The notes under the pieces were generated by a model. The model was not told the DNA's origin and ran no database searches. It saw only the letters and a program-made list of their open reading frames with translations. Position numbers and translations under genes: made by a program. Of a DNA stretch of 64,000 nt, positions 1 through 12,254 are shown piece by piece (the first letter of the stretch is position 1; each line of letters begins with the position of its first letter). The DNA lies in the NCBI GenBank assembly GCA_028583605.1, contig CM053328.1, positions 36,137,722 through 36,201,721 of the forward strand, in the 5' to 3' direction. Source of the DNA: Dastarcus helophoroides. Taxonomy: Eukaryota; Arthropoda; Insecta; Coleoptera; Bothrideridae.

Positions 1-1000
1 GCACCATTAGAAATGCGTCTTTTAAAGTGGGTTCTGACCCTTAGGTAGTATTGACTGTTCTCCCTTTTTGATTGTTTGTTAAAAAATATTAATAAACAAA
101 TATTATAACATTAAAAGCATCAGAAAAATGGTATCCAAATCAAATAATTATTGTATCTGGTACAAGTGTGCCCCATTGTCCTCCTTGCATACCGGTCGCC
201 ACTGGCAACGTCCAGAAACTTTAATTTGTATCAGATTCCCTGGAGACTGAAAGCAGCTTAATGTGGCTTTACATAATGGAACTTCGAGCACAAAATAAAA
301 ATGTGCTTGGAGTATTATCTTCATTTTGCATTTGCAGCAACGTTATCATTCTGGAATTACATGTTTTTAAATGGTTCAGATAAGAAACAGGAAATGATAA
401 TGTTTAGTTTGAGTAGGATATTATAAAAAACGATAAAGCGCATTAAAATCAAATAAAAAATTATTTATGGGTCTTGTAAGGACATTTGATTTATGAAGTC
501 GATTGTTGCTAGCCTTTATATTTGTTAAATTTACCATAAATTTAACGATAAGGAACAAATTGACTTTAATCAAATCTTTAGAAGATAAAATAGACACTTA
601 TGCTGAGTTATTGCCTGTAACTAAAGAATGAATGATTTTTTTTTAATCTAGAAAACATGTTTTTACAAATTATATTTGTACCAAAGGATCACATTGAAAC
701 AAACTCGGTGATCTCATTTTAGAAAGAATTCCTATATCTAGTCAATTTACGTTTCAATAAGGATCGAGTTATCCTCTTTTAAAAGTCGTTCAGGATCAAG
801 TTTTTTTTAATTACAAGTTTAAAATTTATCTTACTTATTCATGGCAGACCCATATCATTTACTTATTAATAATTACATTTTTAAATAGTCGCCTCTTATA
901 CCCAAAAAAAAAATATTTTGATTCGAGAGACCCATCCTGGGATTGCCCCTTAAGAAAAACTCGAAATCAACAACATATTCCAATTTAAATGCATAATTTG
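1..1000. other. AT-rich non-coding sequence, no gene recognised
   Basis: No open frame of convincing composition is present apart from a 40-codon plus-strand frame at 127..249 (start M-V-S-K-S-N, end R-F-P-G-D). Its Cys-x4-Cys spacing and FPGD only faintly recall a THAP finger. I would not call it a gene. Confidence 0.4.
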
Positions 1001-1214
1001 AAGAAAAAGTCGCAGTATCGTAATTAAGTTTCAAGAAAAAAAGTTCCTTAATAAAAAAAATTGTCGAACTTCGAAAATAAAGTCGAAAATTCGATCGAGA
1101 ACAGTTCGAGCACTTTAACTTTCGAAAAAACAGTTTCAGTTTAGAGACGAAGTTTAAAAAAATAATGCTACATTAATTTACAAAAAATTCAAACCGAATT
1201 TTTCGGAATAAAGT

Positions 1215-1515
1215 AAAAATCTATTTAACAATCTGTAAGCACCGACTGAGAGACAACGCACAGCCTAAATCGGTAGGTCAAGGGGCCTGAAATTTAACAT
1301 AGATCTTCTACGTAATACGAAAGTGAGCAACTAAGAGAAGATTATTTAAAATGTAACCTCTAAGGGGGTAAAAATTACTATTAAAAACCACCTAACATAT
1401 ACGCAGTGAATAATTTCATTGTATTTAAAATTGCCTGCTGAAGGCTGATATTCTTGGTACATATAATACCACACGAATTTATCTAAATATTTGCAGGTGC
1501 CTTTTACGAGTTATT
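1215..1515 (+). repeat. interspersed repeat 'D', copy 1 (3' part)
   Basis: It shares the blocks 'ctgagagacaacgcacagcct', 'acgtaatacg', 'aagggggtaaaaa' and 'tttgcaggtg' with the copy at 37135..38640. In that second copy the same stretch is interrupted by the foldback element, so this copy serves as the uninterrupted reference. No coding content is visible, and the superfamily is unknown. Confidence 0.6.
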
Positions 1516-1626
1516 TTTTTACTTTTAAACATTTAAGTTTTAAACTCGAAAATGTCTCTTTAATTTGGCCCTTTCGATGTTTAAATCGAAATGTGGAGGA
1601 ACATTTTTACACACTTTAAAGTCTCT

Positions 1627-1818
1627 TTTAAAAATTTCGAGTTTATAGTCAAATTTTTCTGCGCAAACTAGAAAATTTGAGTACTTTTATTTTTTTCGTT
1701 TTTTCTAAAAATTTCAAATTTTAACCCGAAATTTTTAGAAAAAACGAAACTTCCAAAAAAAGTACTCAAATTTTCGAGTTTGTGCAGAAAAATTTGACTA
1801 TAAACTCAAAATTCCAAA
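1627..1818. repeat. long imperfect inverted repeat (hairpin), arms about 85 bases
   Basis: The left arm (about 1632..1717: tcgagtttatagtcaaattt ... ttttttcta) is matched in reverse complement by the right arm (about 1728..1813: tagaaaaaac ... gactataaactc), with the centre near 1722. The match is nearly continuous and includes non-repetitive words such as ctgcgcaaact / agtttgtgcag, so it is not just a product of base composition. Confidence 0.75.
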
Positions 1819-3572
1819 AAAAAAATTCCAAAGTTCGAGAAGAAGGCGTCAAATCTCTAACAAAAAAAAAATGAGATTGTTTTTAGAAATGTTTCGGATT
1901 TTTTCAGAACTTTTGATGTTTTCTCAGTTTTATATTCGAAGTGGGGATTTGTAATGTTGCGAACAAAGTCCAATATAAGGACAAAAGTTAATATTTTAGG
2001 AAACAATTTAAATGATTTTCTTTTTTAATTTCTTAAAGTTTCGACATAAATCTCAAAATCCTAAAATTAAAAAAAATCGAAATAAATTCAAAGAGACTTT
2101 CGATTATTTTTATTCACAATTTCAAACTTTTTCGGGAATTTGTATTTTTATTTCGATTTCCGAAGTTGAAAACTTCTAATTTTCAAAAATTAACTGAAAT
2201 TTCGAAAAATGTTGAGATTAAAAGAACTGAAATTTTAATAAACTGTTAAATTTTCAGAACCACTTCGCAAAAGTCAAATCTTTAATATTTATTGAAATAT
2301 AAGAAGCTGTAATTTTGAAAATGCTCAAGATTTTAAAAACATTTGAAAAAAATCGAAATTTTTAAGAAAGGCGAAATATTGAAGAATGACGAGATTTGAA
2401 AAACCACGAAATTAAAAAAGGTGTTAATTTTTTAAGACGCACCAGATCTCGAAGAAAAAAAATGACCTTTTCAAAGTCAACAATTTGAATTAACAGCGAA
2501 ATTGTTTTTAAAATATATGATTTTTCTAAATCAACATTACCAATAAATACCAAAATTTAAAAAAATTGAAATTTTCAAAAATATGTCGATATTTTGAAAA
2601 AAGTCGTAGTTAAAAAGTAATAGAAAATTTGCAAAAAAGTGAAAATTTTGAAAAATAATTAAAATTTTAATTTTAATAAACTGTTAAATTTTCAGAAAAA
2701 AGTCAAATCTTTAAAATTTGTTCAAATATTTATAAGAAGCTGTAATTTTAAAAATGGTCAAGATTTAAGAAAAAAATTAAAAAAATCGTAATTTTTAAGA
2801 AAGGTGAAATTGTGAAAAAATAACGGGATTTGAAAAACACAAAATAAAAAAAAAAGTGATAATTTTTGAAGTCGTACTAGTTCTCAAAGAAAAAAATTGA
2901 TATTTTCAAGAGTCAAGTTTGTCAAAAATCGGAATTTTGAGAAAAAAAGTCGAAATTTTAAAAAGGGTATAATTTTTGGTATTTGAACATCGAATTTTTT
3001 AAAAAAGCTGATATTTTTTAAATCTTACTAATTTAAAACAAAACTGAAATTGTGAAAAAATGCCAGCCAAATTTTTTTCTAAAATAGAAGATTCTTTTAA
3101 AATCGACATTTCAAATAAATGCAAAGATTTAGGAAAAACAAAATTTTCAAATAAAAATGGTCGAAATTTTAAAGAAAGTCGAAATTAAAAAAATAACTGA
3201 AAATTTGCAAAAGGTCGAAATTTTGAAAACTAAATAAATTTTGAAAAATGTTGGCAGTTCGAAAGGAGCCGAAATTTTCAAAACAATCAAGAATTTAAAA
3301 CAGTTGAAATTTTGGAAAGTTAAAATTTTGAAAAATGTCTCAAAATTCATAATTAATAAAAGGTTGAAAATTTAAAAAATTTATAAGATCTTCGAAAAAG
3401 TCGAAATCTTGAAATAGTTCGGAACCTTTAAAAAAGTTGAGTTATGTTGAAAAATGGTCGAAAATTTCTATCAAAAATGTCAAGATTTAAAAAAAACGAA
3501 ATTTTTTCAAAAGGATTTTGATATTTGACAAAAATTTTTTGAGTTTATTGATTCTCAAAATAAAATAATTTT

Positions 3573-3812
3573 GGTGGAACGGACTGGTGCTTGGTTATCC
3601 TCAAAAATTGAAATACAAATCTTTATCCCTGAAACCAAGAAAAATTAAAAAACACAACAAAGGTTGCTCTAACGTTTTTCGACAGCCACGCTACCAGTAA
3701 CTCTCTGAAGATGATAGCTTTGCTGTCGAAACGCCTTAGAGCAACCTTGGTTGTGTTTTTTAATCTTTCTTGGTTTTAGAAGACAATATTTAAATTTCAA
3801 TTTTAAAAATAA
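3573..3812. mobile_element. palindromic MITE-like element, family A, copy 1
   Basis: The left arm reads from a gtggaacggact start through 'gaaaccaagaaaaattaaaa' to 'ggttgctctaacg'. After a loop of about 40 bases the right arm returns as 'ttagagcaacc', 'ttaatctttcttggtttta'. The same two arms recur at 19623..20165, 47079..47300, 51536..51682 and 57551..57677. The element is non-coding and lies inside the low-complexity array. Confidence 0.7.
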
Positions 3813-4659
3813 AATAAAATTTTGGAAAAATGTAAAGATGTACAAAAAGGGACAAGAAGATATCAAAATTCAAGAAAAAGCAGAGATTTAAAACAAATCG
3901 CAAATTGGAATAAAATTTAATTTAAGAAATCCTAGATTTTTAAAACCAGTCGACATTTTGAATAAATGCGAAATTTAGAACAATAAAAGCTTACAACAAA
4001 ATTTAAACTTTGATTTGAGCAAAGTTGGAATTAAATAGAATAAAATGGAAATTACAAAAGTATGGCAGAAATTTTGCAGAAAAGTTGAAAGTTGAAAAAT
4101 TATAAAAAACCCTCAAAGCTGCTCAAAAAAAATCAAAATAACAAAAAATGAAAACATCTAAGAAGTCAAAATTTTGAAAAATATCGAAATTTGGATGAAA
4201 TCGAAATTTCGAAAAGGTAAAATTAGGTTTTGAAAAAGCTCGAGATATTTAAAAACAAAATAGACATTTTTAAAAAGACGAGAAATTTTGAAAAAACATT
4301 AAAATGAACAAGATAGTCAAAAATTAAAAAACATTTCAAAAAACGCGACATTTAAAAACAAAACAGGAATTTTCACAAAGACAAGAAATTTTGAAAAAAT
4401 GTCAAAATGATCAAAAAAGTCCAAATTGCAAAGTTTGAAATGTCGAAATTTCAAAAAGTCCAAGTCAAAAAAAAAACTAGAAATTTTCAAAAGTTAAAAT
4501 TTTTTAAAATAGTGGAAATTTAGGAAAAAAGTAAAATGTTTGAAGAAGTCTGAATTGTTTTCAAAAGTTGAAGTTTTGAGATTTTAAGTCGAAATTTTCA
4601 AAAAACTATCGAAAGGCTGAAATTAAAAAAAACAAAACATGTCCAAACGAAACGAAAGT

Positions 4660-6460
4660 TTCAGAAAAATTCCAAATTACCTGAAAACCCACGTTTCCAA
4701 AGAATATGAATTAAAAAAAAAAGTTGAAAATGTCCAAAAGATCGTTTTTTTTTAAACAAGTGAAGAATTTTGACAAAAAAGTCGATATTTTCAAGAAAAT
4801 GGGAACTCTCAAAAGTAGTTAAACTATTCAGTAAAGAAGCCGAAATAATTTTCGGAAAAAGTCAACAATTCAAGAAAAAAAAACACCTTTGATAGAGTCC
4901 ACATTTTAAAAAAGGAATTCATAAAAAAATTTTCAAAAATCTGCATAACTAGAACTTTTCAGAAAAATTCCAAATTACCTGAAAACCCAAAATTTCCAAA
5001 GAATCTGAATTTAAAAAAAAAAGTCGATATTTTCAAAAATATGGGAACTTTCAAAAAAGTTAAATTGTTCAGCAAAGAAGCCGAAATAATTTCCGGAAAA
5101 AGTCGACGATTCAAGAAAAAATCAACACCTTAGATAGAGTCCACATTTTGAAAAGGACATTGATAAAAAAATTTAAAACCCTGCAAAAAAAATTTTAGAA
5201 ACCTGTAAAAAAAGTAAACATTTCTAGAAATTTTCAGAAAAATTCCAAATTACCTGAAAACCCAAAATTTTCAAAGAATCTTAATTTTGAAAAAAATGTC
5301 GATATCTTCAAAAATATGGGAACTTTCAAAAATAATTCAATTGTTCAGAAAATAAGCAGAATCAATTTTCGGAAAAAGTCGACAATTCAAGAAAAAATCA
5401 ACACTTAGATCGAGTCCACATTTTGAAAAGGACATTGATAAAAAAAATTTAAAAACCTGCAAAAAAAATTTTAATAACCTGTAAAAAAAGTAAACATTTC
5501 TAGAAATTTTCAGAAAAATTCCAAATTACCTGAAAACCCAAAATTTCCAAAGAATCTGAATTTTGAAAAAAAAAGTAGAAATTGTCTAAAAGATCGTTCT
5601 TTTTTTAAACATGGGCGGAATTTTGACAAAAAAGTCGATATTTTCATAAATATGGGAACTTTCAAAAATAGTTAAATTGTTCAGAAAATAAGCCGAATTA
5701 ATTTTCGGAAAAAGTCGACAATTCAAGAAAAAATCAACACCTTTGATAGAGTCCACATTTTGAAAAAAAAACATTCATAAAAAAATGTTAAAAACCTGCA
5801 AAAAATATTTTAAACACCTGCAAAAAAAAATAAAAATTTCTAGTAATTTTCAGAAAAATTCCAAATTACCTGAAAACCCAAAATTTTCAAGGAATCTGAA
5901 TTTTGGAAAAAAAGTAGAAATTGTCCAAAAGATTGTTTTTTTAAACAAGGGTGGAATTTAGACAAAAAAATCGATATTGTCAAAAATATGGGAACGTTCA
6001 AAAATAGTTAAATTGTCCAGAAAAGAAGCCGAAATAATTTCCGGAAAAAATCAACAATTCAAGAAAAAATTAACACCTTAGATAGAGTCCACATATTGAA
6101 AAAAAACATTCATAAAAAAATTTTAAAAACCTGCAAAAAAAAGTCAAAATTTCCAGAAATTTTCAGAAAAATTTCAAATTACCTGAAAACCCAAAATTTC
6201 CAAAGAATCTGAATTTTAAAAAAACGTTTTTTTTAACAAGGGCAAAATTTTGAGAAAACAGTCGACATTAGAAAAGAAGCCGAAATAATTTTCGGAAAAA
6301 GTCGATAATTCAAGAAAAAATCAACACCTTTGATAGAGTCCACATTTTGAAAAAAGTCATTCATAAAAAACATTAAAAACCTGCAACAAAATTTGAAAAA
6401 CCTGCAAGAAATACTAAAAATTTCTGAAAAAAGTGGCAAATTTAAAAAAGAAAAACTCGA
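4660..6460. repeat. higher-order tandem repeat, about 275-340 base unit, six copies
   Basis: The anchor 'ccaaattacctgaaaaccc' (with small changes) recurs at about 4672, 4970, 5244, 5521, 5861 and 6174. Each unit carries the same ordered words: a stretch near 'gatagagtccaca', then 'aacctgcaaaaa', then 'gaaataattttcgg'. A degraded continuation is visible around 6960..7200. No coding function is evident. Confidence 0.75.
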
Positions 6461-7849
6461 CATTAAAAGAAAAGTGGAAACTTTGTGAAACATTTTTAAA
6501 ATATAACTCACAATTTTGAAAAAAATATAAAATTTTGAAAATAGTAGAAATTTCGTAAGTCAAAATTTTGAGTCGAAATCTAGTCCAAATTTTCAAAATA
6601 GTGAACATTTTCAAAATAGTAAAAATTTTCAAAACAAGTTAATATTTTGAGAGGAAGCCGATATTTTGAAAAGTTTGAATATTGAATATTGAAAAAAATA
6701 GAAAATTTTCAAAATAACTCAACATTTTTAGAAAACTAATGATTTTTAACATAATGTGGAAATTCTGTAAAAATTGGATATTTTGAAAAAGTGGAAATTT
6801 TGAAAAGTGGAAATTTTCAAAAGTTTCAAATTTTTAAAAATATTCAGTTTGGACGAAAAGTAGAGGTCAAAATTTTTTTAAAAAGCTGACGTTTTCAAGA
6901 AGGCGAATCGAAACTTTCAAAAAAATGTCGAAATATTAAAAAAAATGTAGAAATTATCAAAAAACAAAATAACATATATGTACAAAAAGTTGATATTTTC
7001 AAAAACATGGGAACTTTCAAAAACAGTTAAATTGTTCAGAAAATAAACCGAAATAATTTTCGGAAAAAGTCAACAATTCAAGGAAAAAATCAACACCTTT
7101 GATAGAGTCCACATTTTATAAAACCTGCAAGAAAAAATAAAAATTTCTAGAAAAAGTGGAAAATTTAAAAACATTTTTAGAAAACTTTTAAAATAATGTG
7201 GAAATTCTGCAAAAATTGGAAATTTTGAAAAAGTGGAAATTTTCAAAAGCCAAATATTTAAAAATATTTAGTTTTGAAGGAAAGTAGAGAAGCTCAAGAA
7301 GTCCAAATTGTTTAAAAAAGCTGACCTTTTCAAGAAGGCAAATCGAAATTTTCAAAAGAATGTCGAAATATTAAAAAAATGTAGAAATATTAAAAAAAAA
7401 CAACATATATGTACAAAAAGGACGAACTTGTCATAAAAATTGCAAATGACCTGGAAACTTTGGAAATTCAACATTTTCAAAAAAATCCATGTTTGAAAAA
7501 GAAAGTGGAAAATTTCAAAAAAATTGCAAATTAGCTGTAAACTTAACATTTTCAAAAAATTCTAAATTTTGAAAAAGAAAACTTTTCAAAAAAATTGCAA
7601 AATATCTGGAAACCCAAAATATTCAAAAAAAAATCTAAATTTTGAAAAAGCTAGAAATTTTCAAAAAAACGCGGTTTTTAAAATCAAGATCAAAATTTTG
7701 AAAAAAAAGTGGACATATTTAAAAAAATCAGTTTTTAAAATAGTCGAAATAAATAGTCGAAGTAGAAAGATTAAAGCTTGAAAAATAATCATGTTTTTTC
7801 CTAAATTTTTTATCACATTTGCAATTTTGATGAGCGGCATTTGATTTTC

Positions 7850-8860
7850 CAAAATGTTTCTAGATACCGGTCCGAATAGAATGACACTTTTACGAATTTG
7901 GCAAAAAGTGTACTATTGCATCGATAAAGCAAATTTAAGGAAATGAGACAATTTCTGCTGGCAGTTTACTCTAGGGTATTTTTTTTATAATTTTTTTTGT
8001 CTCAATTAGATTAGATTGCGACAGCAGCAGCAGATTAAAGACTTCAATACTGGTGTAAGAATATTTGTAATGAGAACCTGTAATGCTGCGTACTCTAATA
8101 GCTTGATTAATTTTATAAGCTTGTTGATTTTGATCTTTTATTGCTGTTTTATTTGTTAATAGTTAAGAGTTTTAATAATGGCGATAATTTAAATTCATCT
8201 TGCACAACCATTTGGCGCTATTTCATTTAAATACAATTATGCAGCGTGCTTTGTATTCCGCTGTATCGATTACAAATTAAATTTACTAATATAATTACAA
8301 AGAGCTTGCATTACGATCGTGATATTATCATGATTACAATACAAAAAAGTAAATGAACTAATAAATTTCCAACTAGCTAATCGAATACAAACGAAAAGTG
8401 AAATTAATTTAACAAAGCGAAAGAAATAATAATTTATTATATTCGAAACCTAGTGTTAAAATCAGAGATTGTTAAAATCATAGACTAGAGTTAAAATCAA
8501 ATCTCGATTCTCATCATAAATTTAATTATAACTACCATATTGTTTTTGATAAAGCATCCTAGAAAGTTTATTTTATTATTGCACTTCTTAGAAATTGAAT
8601 TGATTATGAATTGTCAGATGTTTATTATCTTTTGTAATGTACATCAATTTTTAATAACAAAGTTATGGCGATTTCATTGGAAAAAACTCGTAAGCTTAAC
8701 CTACATTCGACAGTTACTCATTGTAGAATATAATCAGACGAAGTACAATACTATAATTTGAATTATTGTTGACAAAATGAGTTGGGTAGAATGGAAAGTC
8801 AAGATTTCAAGATGTAACTAACAATCTTTGAATCATCGCACTAGAATTCATGATACCTGT
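7850..8860. other. AT-rich non-repetitive spacer, no gene recognised
   Basis: Composition differs from the flanking array because the TCGAAATTTT words are absent. The longest open frame, at 8540..8761 plus, has no recognisable domain or splice context. I see no RNA gene. Confidence 0.4.
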
Positions 8861-9485
8861 TACCCGCGACTTCGTCAACGAAGTTGAATACTGCAACTGA
8901 ATGGAAGTTGCAAAAAATTTTACATTTAAATGAAATTTGAAATTAATTTTCAAATTAAATTGCAAATCGGTAACATTTCTCATAAATAACGTAATATTGC
9001 TGAAATCGATAATACAGATACCTACTTTTATGGTAAATATTTCGGGGACCTAAGAAGAGAATTCAAAATAACGACCACAGTGTTGACATGCTTACCTTTC
9101 TCTATGATTATATCGTGTAAAAAGGTTACTTATGGTGCGTTTAAACTAGACACTTTATTCCGTACATTTCTCTATATTTTCTCTCTGACGTAAGTGTCAA
9201 CTATCCTGAGAGAAGCTATCTCCTACTAGCTGTGCGAATAAATCTCGGATAGCTTCTTTCAGGATCGTCGACACTTATGTTAGAGAGAAATGTACGAAAT
9301 AAAGTGTCTAATCTAAACGCGCTCTTGGATTTTCTGGATATATATTCGGGATAAAAAGTAGCCTAGTTATTATCCCCTACCATAAGGAATGTCTACACCA
9401 ATTTTCATCAAAATCGCTTCAGTAATTGAACCGTGAAAAGCGGACAAACAAACAGACAAACACAGTTTCGCATTAATATTGGTTA
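8848..9485 (+). repeat. degenerate RTE/SINE-like 3' region
   Basis: It begins with 'gttacccgcgacttcgtcaa' and ends with wording typical of arthropod RTE-type and related SINE tails: 'gggataaaaagtagcc', 'ccaattttcatcaaaatcg', 'cagacaaacacag', 'ttcgcattaatat'. The match is to a known style of repeat as remembered, not to a searched consensus. It is interrupted by a short hairpin element at 9131..9325. Confidence 0.4.
9131..9325. mobile_element. hairpin MITE with terminal inverted repeats of about 75 bases
   Basis: The left end 'gtgcgtttaaactagacact' returns as 'agtgtctaatctaaacgcgc' at the right end. Internal blocks also pair: 'ccgtacatttctct' with 'agagaaatgtacga', 'gacgtaagtgtcaac' with 'gtcgacacttatgtt', and 'gagagaagctatc' with 'gatagcttctttc'. 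The central loop of about 30 bases is unpaired. There is no coding capacity. It sits inside the RTE/SINE-like repeat. I could not fix a target duplication. Confidence 0.7.
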
Positions 9486-9539
9486 AGGAAGTAAGGATTC
9501 GTTCGACTTGTACAATTCGTGCGACTCCTACAATTCGTG

Positions 9540-9761
9540 CGACTCCTACAAAGCGAATCAAGTGATATTGAAAAAAGAGTTCGCAGCACGTTCCCAGCAA
9601 CTACTTCGTCCTATTTGAACTTTAAACAATCCGTAGATGTAAATAACCAAAGAAAATATGAACTGTTTGCGTCAACGGGAAAGTTATTTGAAGAGGCTGG
9701 GAAATTTTCAAGCGACATTATTAGAAGCAGATGGTTGAAATTCGCGTTGAATTATTTATAG
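9540..9761 (+). other. open frame of normal composition, possible exon or relic
   Basis: The plus frame ending at the TAG at 9759..9761 reads as balanced protein sequence (S-S-D-I-E-K-R-V-R-S-T-F-P then L-N-F-K-Q-S-V-D). This contrasts with the F/K/N-only frames nearby. The segment up to about 9560 contains an 18-base tandem duplication (acaattcgtgcgactcct), so the upstream end of the frame is unlikely to be genuine coding sequence. I do not recognise the product and no splice acceptor is clear. It could be a fragment of a mobile element or a decayed gene. Confidence 0.25.
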
Positions 9762-9764
9762 AAA

Positions 9765-10460
9765 TTTGTGAAAATAAAAAAGCGATCATATTGACATAAT
9801 TACGAGCTATAATTGCTTTAACAAAGCAAATGATAAGATAATATCGACATTTCAATTGGAAATGTTTTATTAAATCTGTGTTCAAACTTTGACAAATGTT
9901 TACGGAATCAATAAAACAAATATTGAATGTACTTCCTGGGCTGAATTATTCACGGAGTACCTTCAACATTTTTACTATTGATTCCACATTTAGCCTAACA
10001 TATCATAATAAGAAGTTTTATGAATGTACTAAACTTATAAAAGCCATAAAATGTTTTCGAATTGTATTTGATAGCTCTATAGCTCTTATTAAACTGACCA
10101 AATTGTAATGTAACACTCCAGCTTGTTTGAATGTAATGCTAGACTATTATTACATTAACTACTACCTGCATCCAGAAGCTCTGGTTACTTATAAAAAGAA
10201 AGCTGATATATTTAAAAAAATCGTCCACTTCCGATGTAATTAAGTAATTCAACCAAGTATTTTGTTGTGGTCATCATTTTTAATTCATATTTCGAGTGTG
10301 ACAAATCAGGTTGTTGCCACTTGTAAAAGGGTTCCACTGAATCCGGTCAATGGCAAAGAAATACGATTCTATTGCACGTTGCATGTGACGTGAATAGCTG
10401 GCCATACACCAGCGGATTACTCGACGAATTGGATATGGCACATATCAAATCAGCGGAATT
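9765..10460. other. non-coding AT-rich spacer
   Basis: No repeat family, RNA gene or convincing coding frame is seen. A frame at 9896..10108 has no recognisable features. Confidence 0.35.
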
Positions 10461-11388
10461 AACTTTTTTTTTAAGTTTAATCCACTCTCAAAGGGTAATC
10501 CCATTATGCTTTCAAAGCACTGCGAGTAGGATGCGGAAACAAGGATAGATGGGGATGAACCGCCTTCTTAAACAAGGATAGGTTGTAATTTTTGGGGAAA
10601 ATTCCTTTCGGTAACAAATTCCATAACTTGGAAGTTCTATAGAAAAAAGAGTCTCCTTAGACAGAAGTCCTCACTGTGTCAAGCTGGACCGCACAGGAAT
10701 TAGCTGTCCCAACTGTCTAGTATGCCTCAAGAATCTTGCCCTTGGGGGATCAATTCTATTAGTTCCTGCGAGCATCTCCCATAACAGTACTTGTACAAAA
10801 GAGACAAGTCACCAACCATACGCCTGTGCTCTAGTGTTTCGAGAGAATCAGTCAGACTCTCGTCGTCAATTAGGCGAATCGCTCTTCTTTGAATTGAATC
10901 CGAGATAGCTAAAGTGTATTTTGGGGTGAACTCCAAACATGAGAACAGTATTGGCTAATGTTGGCATAACTTGAGCTTTGTATAGTGTTAATAGCTGATG
11001 AGATGTGAAGTACTTTTTAGCTCTAAAAAAAAAGTTTAGCTTCTGAGAGGCGGATTTGGCAATGGCGCGCACATGATCGTCCCAAGAGAAGTTAGTGCTC
11101 GCATTCACTCCTAGGATAGATAGATTAGATCCCATGGTAAGGATTTTATCATCCATTAGTATGTTTGTTGCATTATCCCTTGATGTTTTCTTAGAGAAAA
11201 CCGCGGCCTGAGTTTTTGAAGCGTTGACCAAATTGTTCTTACCCCATTCCAGAATAATCCCGAGATCCCGATTAATCGTCTGAATCTGCTGTTCCCTTAG
11301 TCGATCTGAAGCAGCGATAGATAATGGTTTGCCGGAGAAAAAAGATGACACAAGGTTACTATCATCTGCGTAGCTGTATATAGGATTG

Positions 11389-12254
11389 TTCTTTTTTTAG
11401 GTGGCAACAACGATGGGATTCTGCCACAACAGGGAGAGGGACTCATCGCTACCTGAGAAGAGTGGAAGGCTACAGGCGTCTAAGAGGAAGGCAGCTTACG
11501 CAGCAATGCGTACAGCTGCTTACAGGCCACGGAAGGTTTCAGGAATACCTCCACAGGATGGAGAAAAGGAACTCACCATTATGCCAATGCGGAGAGCCCG
11601 AGGATGCTGATCATGTAATGTTCGTATGCAGGAATCGGGAGGAATGGAGGAACAGAACAGAGCAGCTAGCGATAAGAAAGGGAGTTCTCTGGCCAAGAAG
11701 TATCGAGGAGATTGATGAAGCGGCTCGGAACCCAAATTTCTTTGAAGTTCTGAACCAAGCCGCTGGAAAGCTTGACGAACTCAAGTCCTCATTTGAGGAA
11801 CAGTAGATTTCGAGTACCGGGGGGTCGAGTACCTGGGAAATGAATCTACGAGAAAGCGGAATAGGACAATATGGGAGGAAACCTACGCCGAACTCCAAGT
11901 TCTGACCTGGAACCATCCGAAGTCAAGGGGATCGAGTACCTTGACATGGCACAAGCTGGGGGATTGAGCACCCAGCCTTAGACGTAACGCAAGAGGAAAG
12001 AAAAAGAGACAACGCGAGGAGGAACGTTAGATTAGAACTTTAGGTTAAATAGGTTAGATTAGGTTAAGGTGAAGAGTAGGTTAGGCAGATTAAATATAGG
12101 TTAGAAACTAGACTAGACTAGGAATATACGGCAAACCCAAGTAGGAATAAAATGTAATTAAATAAGAATATTATGTAATAGTTAAGGTTAGAGGGGTATG
12201 CATGTGTAGGAACCCTCAAAATGAAGTGTAAATTTACTTCAGTTAATATATACA
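11389..12254 (+). mobile_element. 5'-truncated R1-clade-like non-LTR retrotransposon inserted in jockey-like copy 1
   Basis: The 14-base sequence tgtatataggattg is present at 11375..11388 and again at 12255..12268, exactly flanking this segment, which is the target-site duplication expected from target-primed integration. The homologous site in the other jockey-like copy (47764..47777 as the reverse complement) has the sequence once and uninterrupted. The insert carries the last 135 codons of an ORF2 followed by about 450 bases of 3' untranslated sequence that repeats the word cgagtacc. Confidence 0.88.
11399..11806 (+). CDS. C-terminal part of a non-LTR retrotransposon ORF2 (R1/I-type), 135 residues, 5' truncated
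   Basis: The frame is open from the truncation point to TAG at 11804..11806. It starts R-W-Q-Q-R-W-D-S and contains L-L-T-G-H-G-R-F-Q-E-Y-L. A zinc-knuckle-like cluster follows, C-x-C-x7-H-x4-C (C-Q-C-G-E-P-E-D-A-D-H-V-M-F-V-C), then an acidic tail ending F-E-E-Q. This arrangement is the end of R1/TRAS-type ORF2 proteins, downstream of the reverse transcriptase. No stop or frameshift has accumulated, which suggests a fairly recent insertion compared with the broken host element. No start codon is expected because the 5' part was never copied. It is not likely to be expressed as a functional protein. Confidence 0.8.
   Translation, partial: RWQQRWDSATTGRGTHRYLRRVEGYRRLRGRQLTQQCVQLLTGHGRFQEYLHRMEKRNSPLCQCGEPEDADHVMFVCRNREEWRNRTEQLAIRKGVLWPRSIEEIDEAARNPNFFEVLNQAAGKLDELKSSFEEQ

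Larger units (their letters stand above)
1020..7800 (+). repeat. degenerate TCGAAATTTT-type low-complexity array, A-rich on the plus strand
   Basis: Almost every line is a variant of the words gtcgaaattt, ttttcaaaaa and ttgaaaaaa. The plus strand is strongly A-rich from about 2000 onward. No conserved protein signature occurs in any frame. Long frames in it are rich only in F, K, I, L and N and are interchangeable between copies. The array contains a long palindrome near 1627..1818, a palindromic mobile element at 3573..3812 and a higher-order tandem section at 4660..6460. Confidence 0.85.

Noticed and set aside
127..249. 40-codon frame with Cys-x4-Cys and FPGD, possible THAP finger
   Set aside because: The His/Cys pair and AVPTF end of a THAP domain are missing and the frame stops directly after FPGD.
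4660..6460. CRISPR-like array
   Set aside because: The units are long, diverged and AT-rich with no constant repeat/variable spacer pattern, and the DNA is eukaryotic.
6233..6632. Minus-strand phenylalanine-rich frames that could be read as membrane proteins
   Set aside because: Hydrophobicity comes from TTT/TTC codons of the A/T array. The frames have no start context and recur throughout the arrays.
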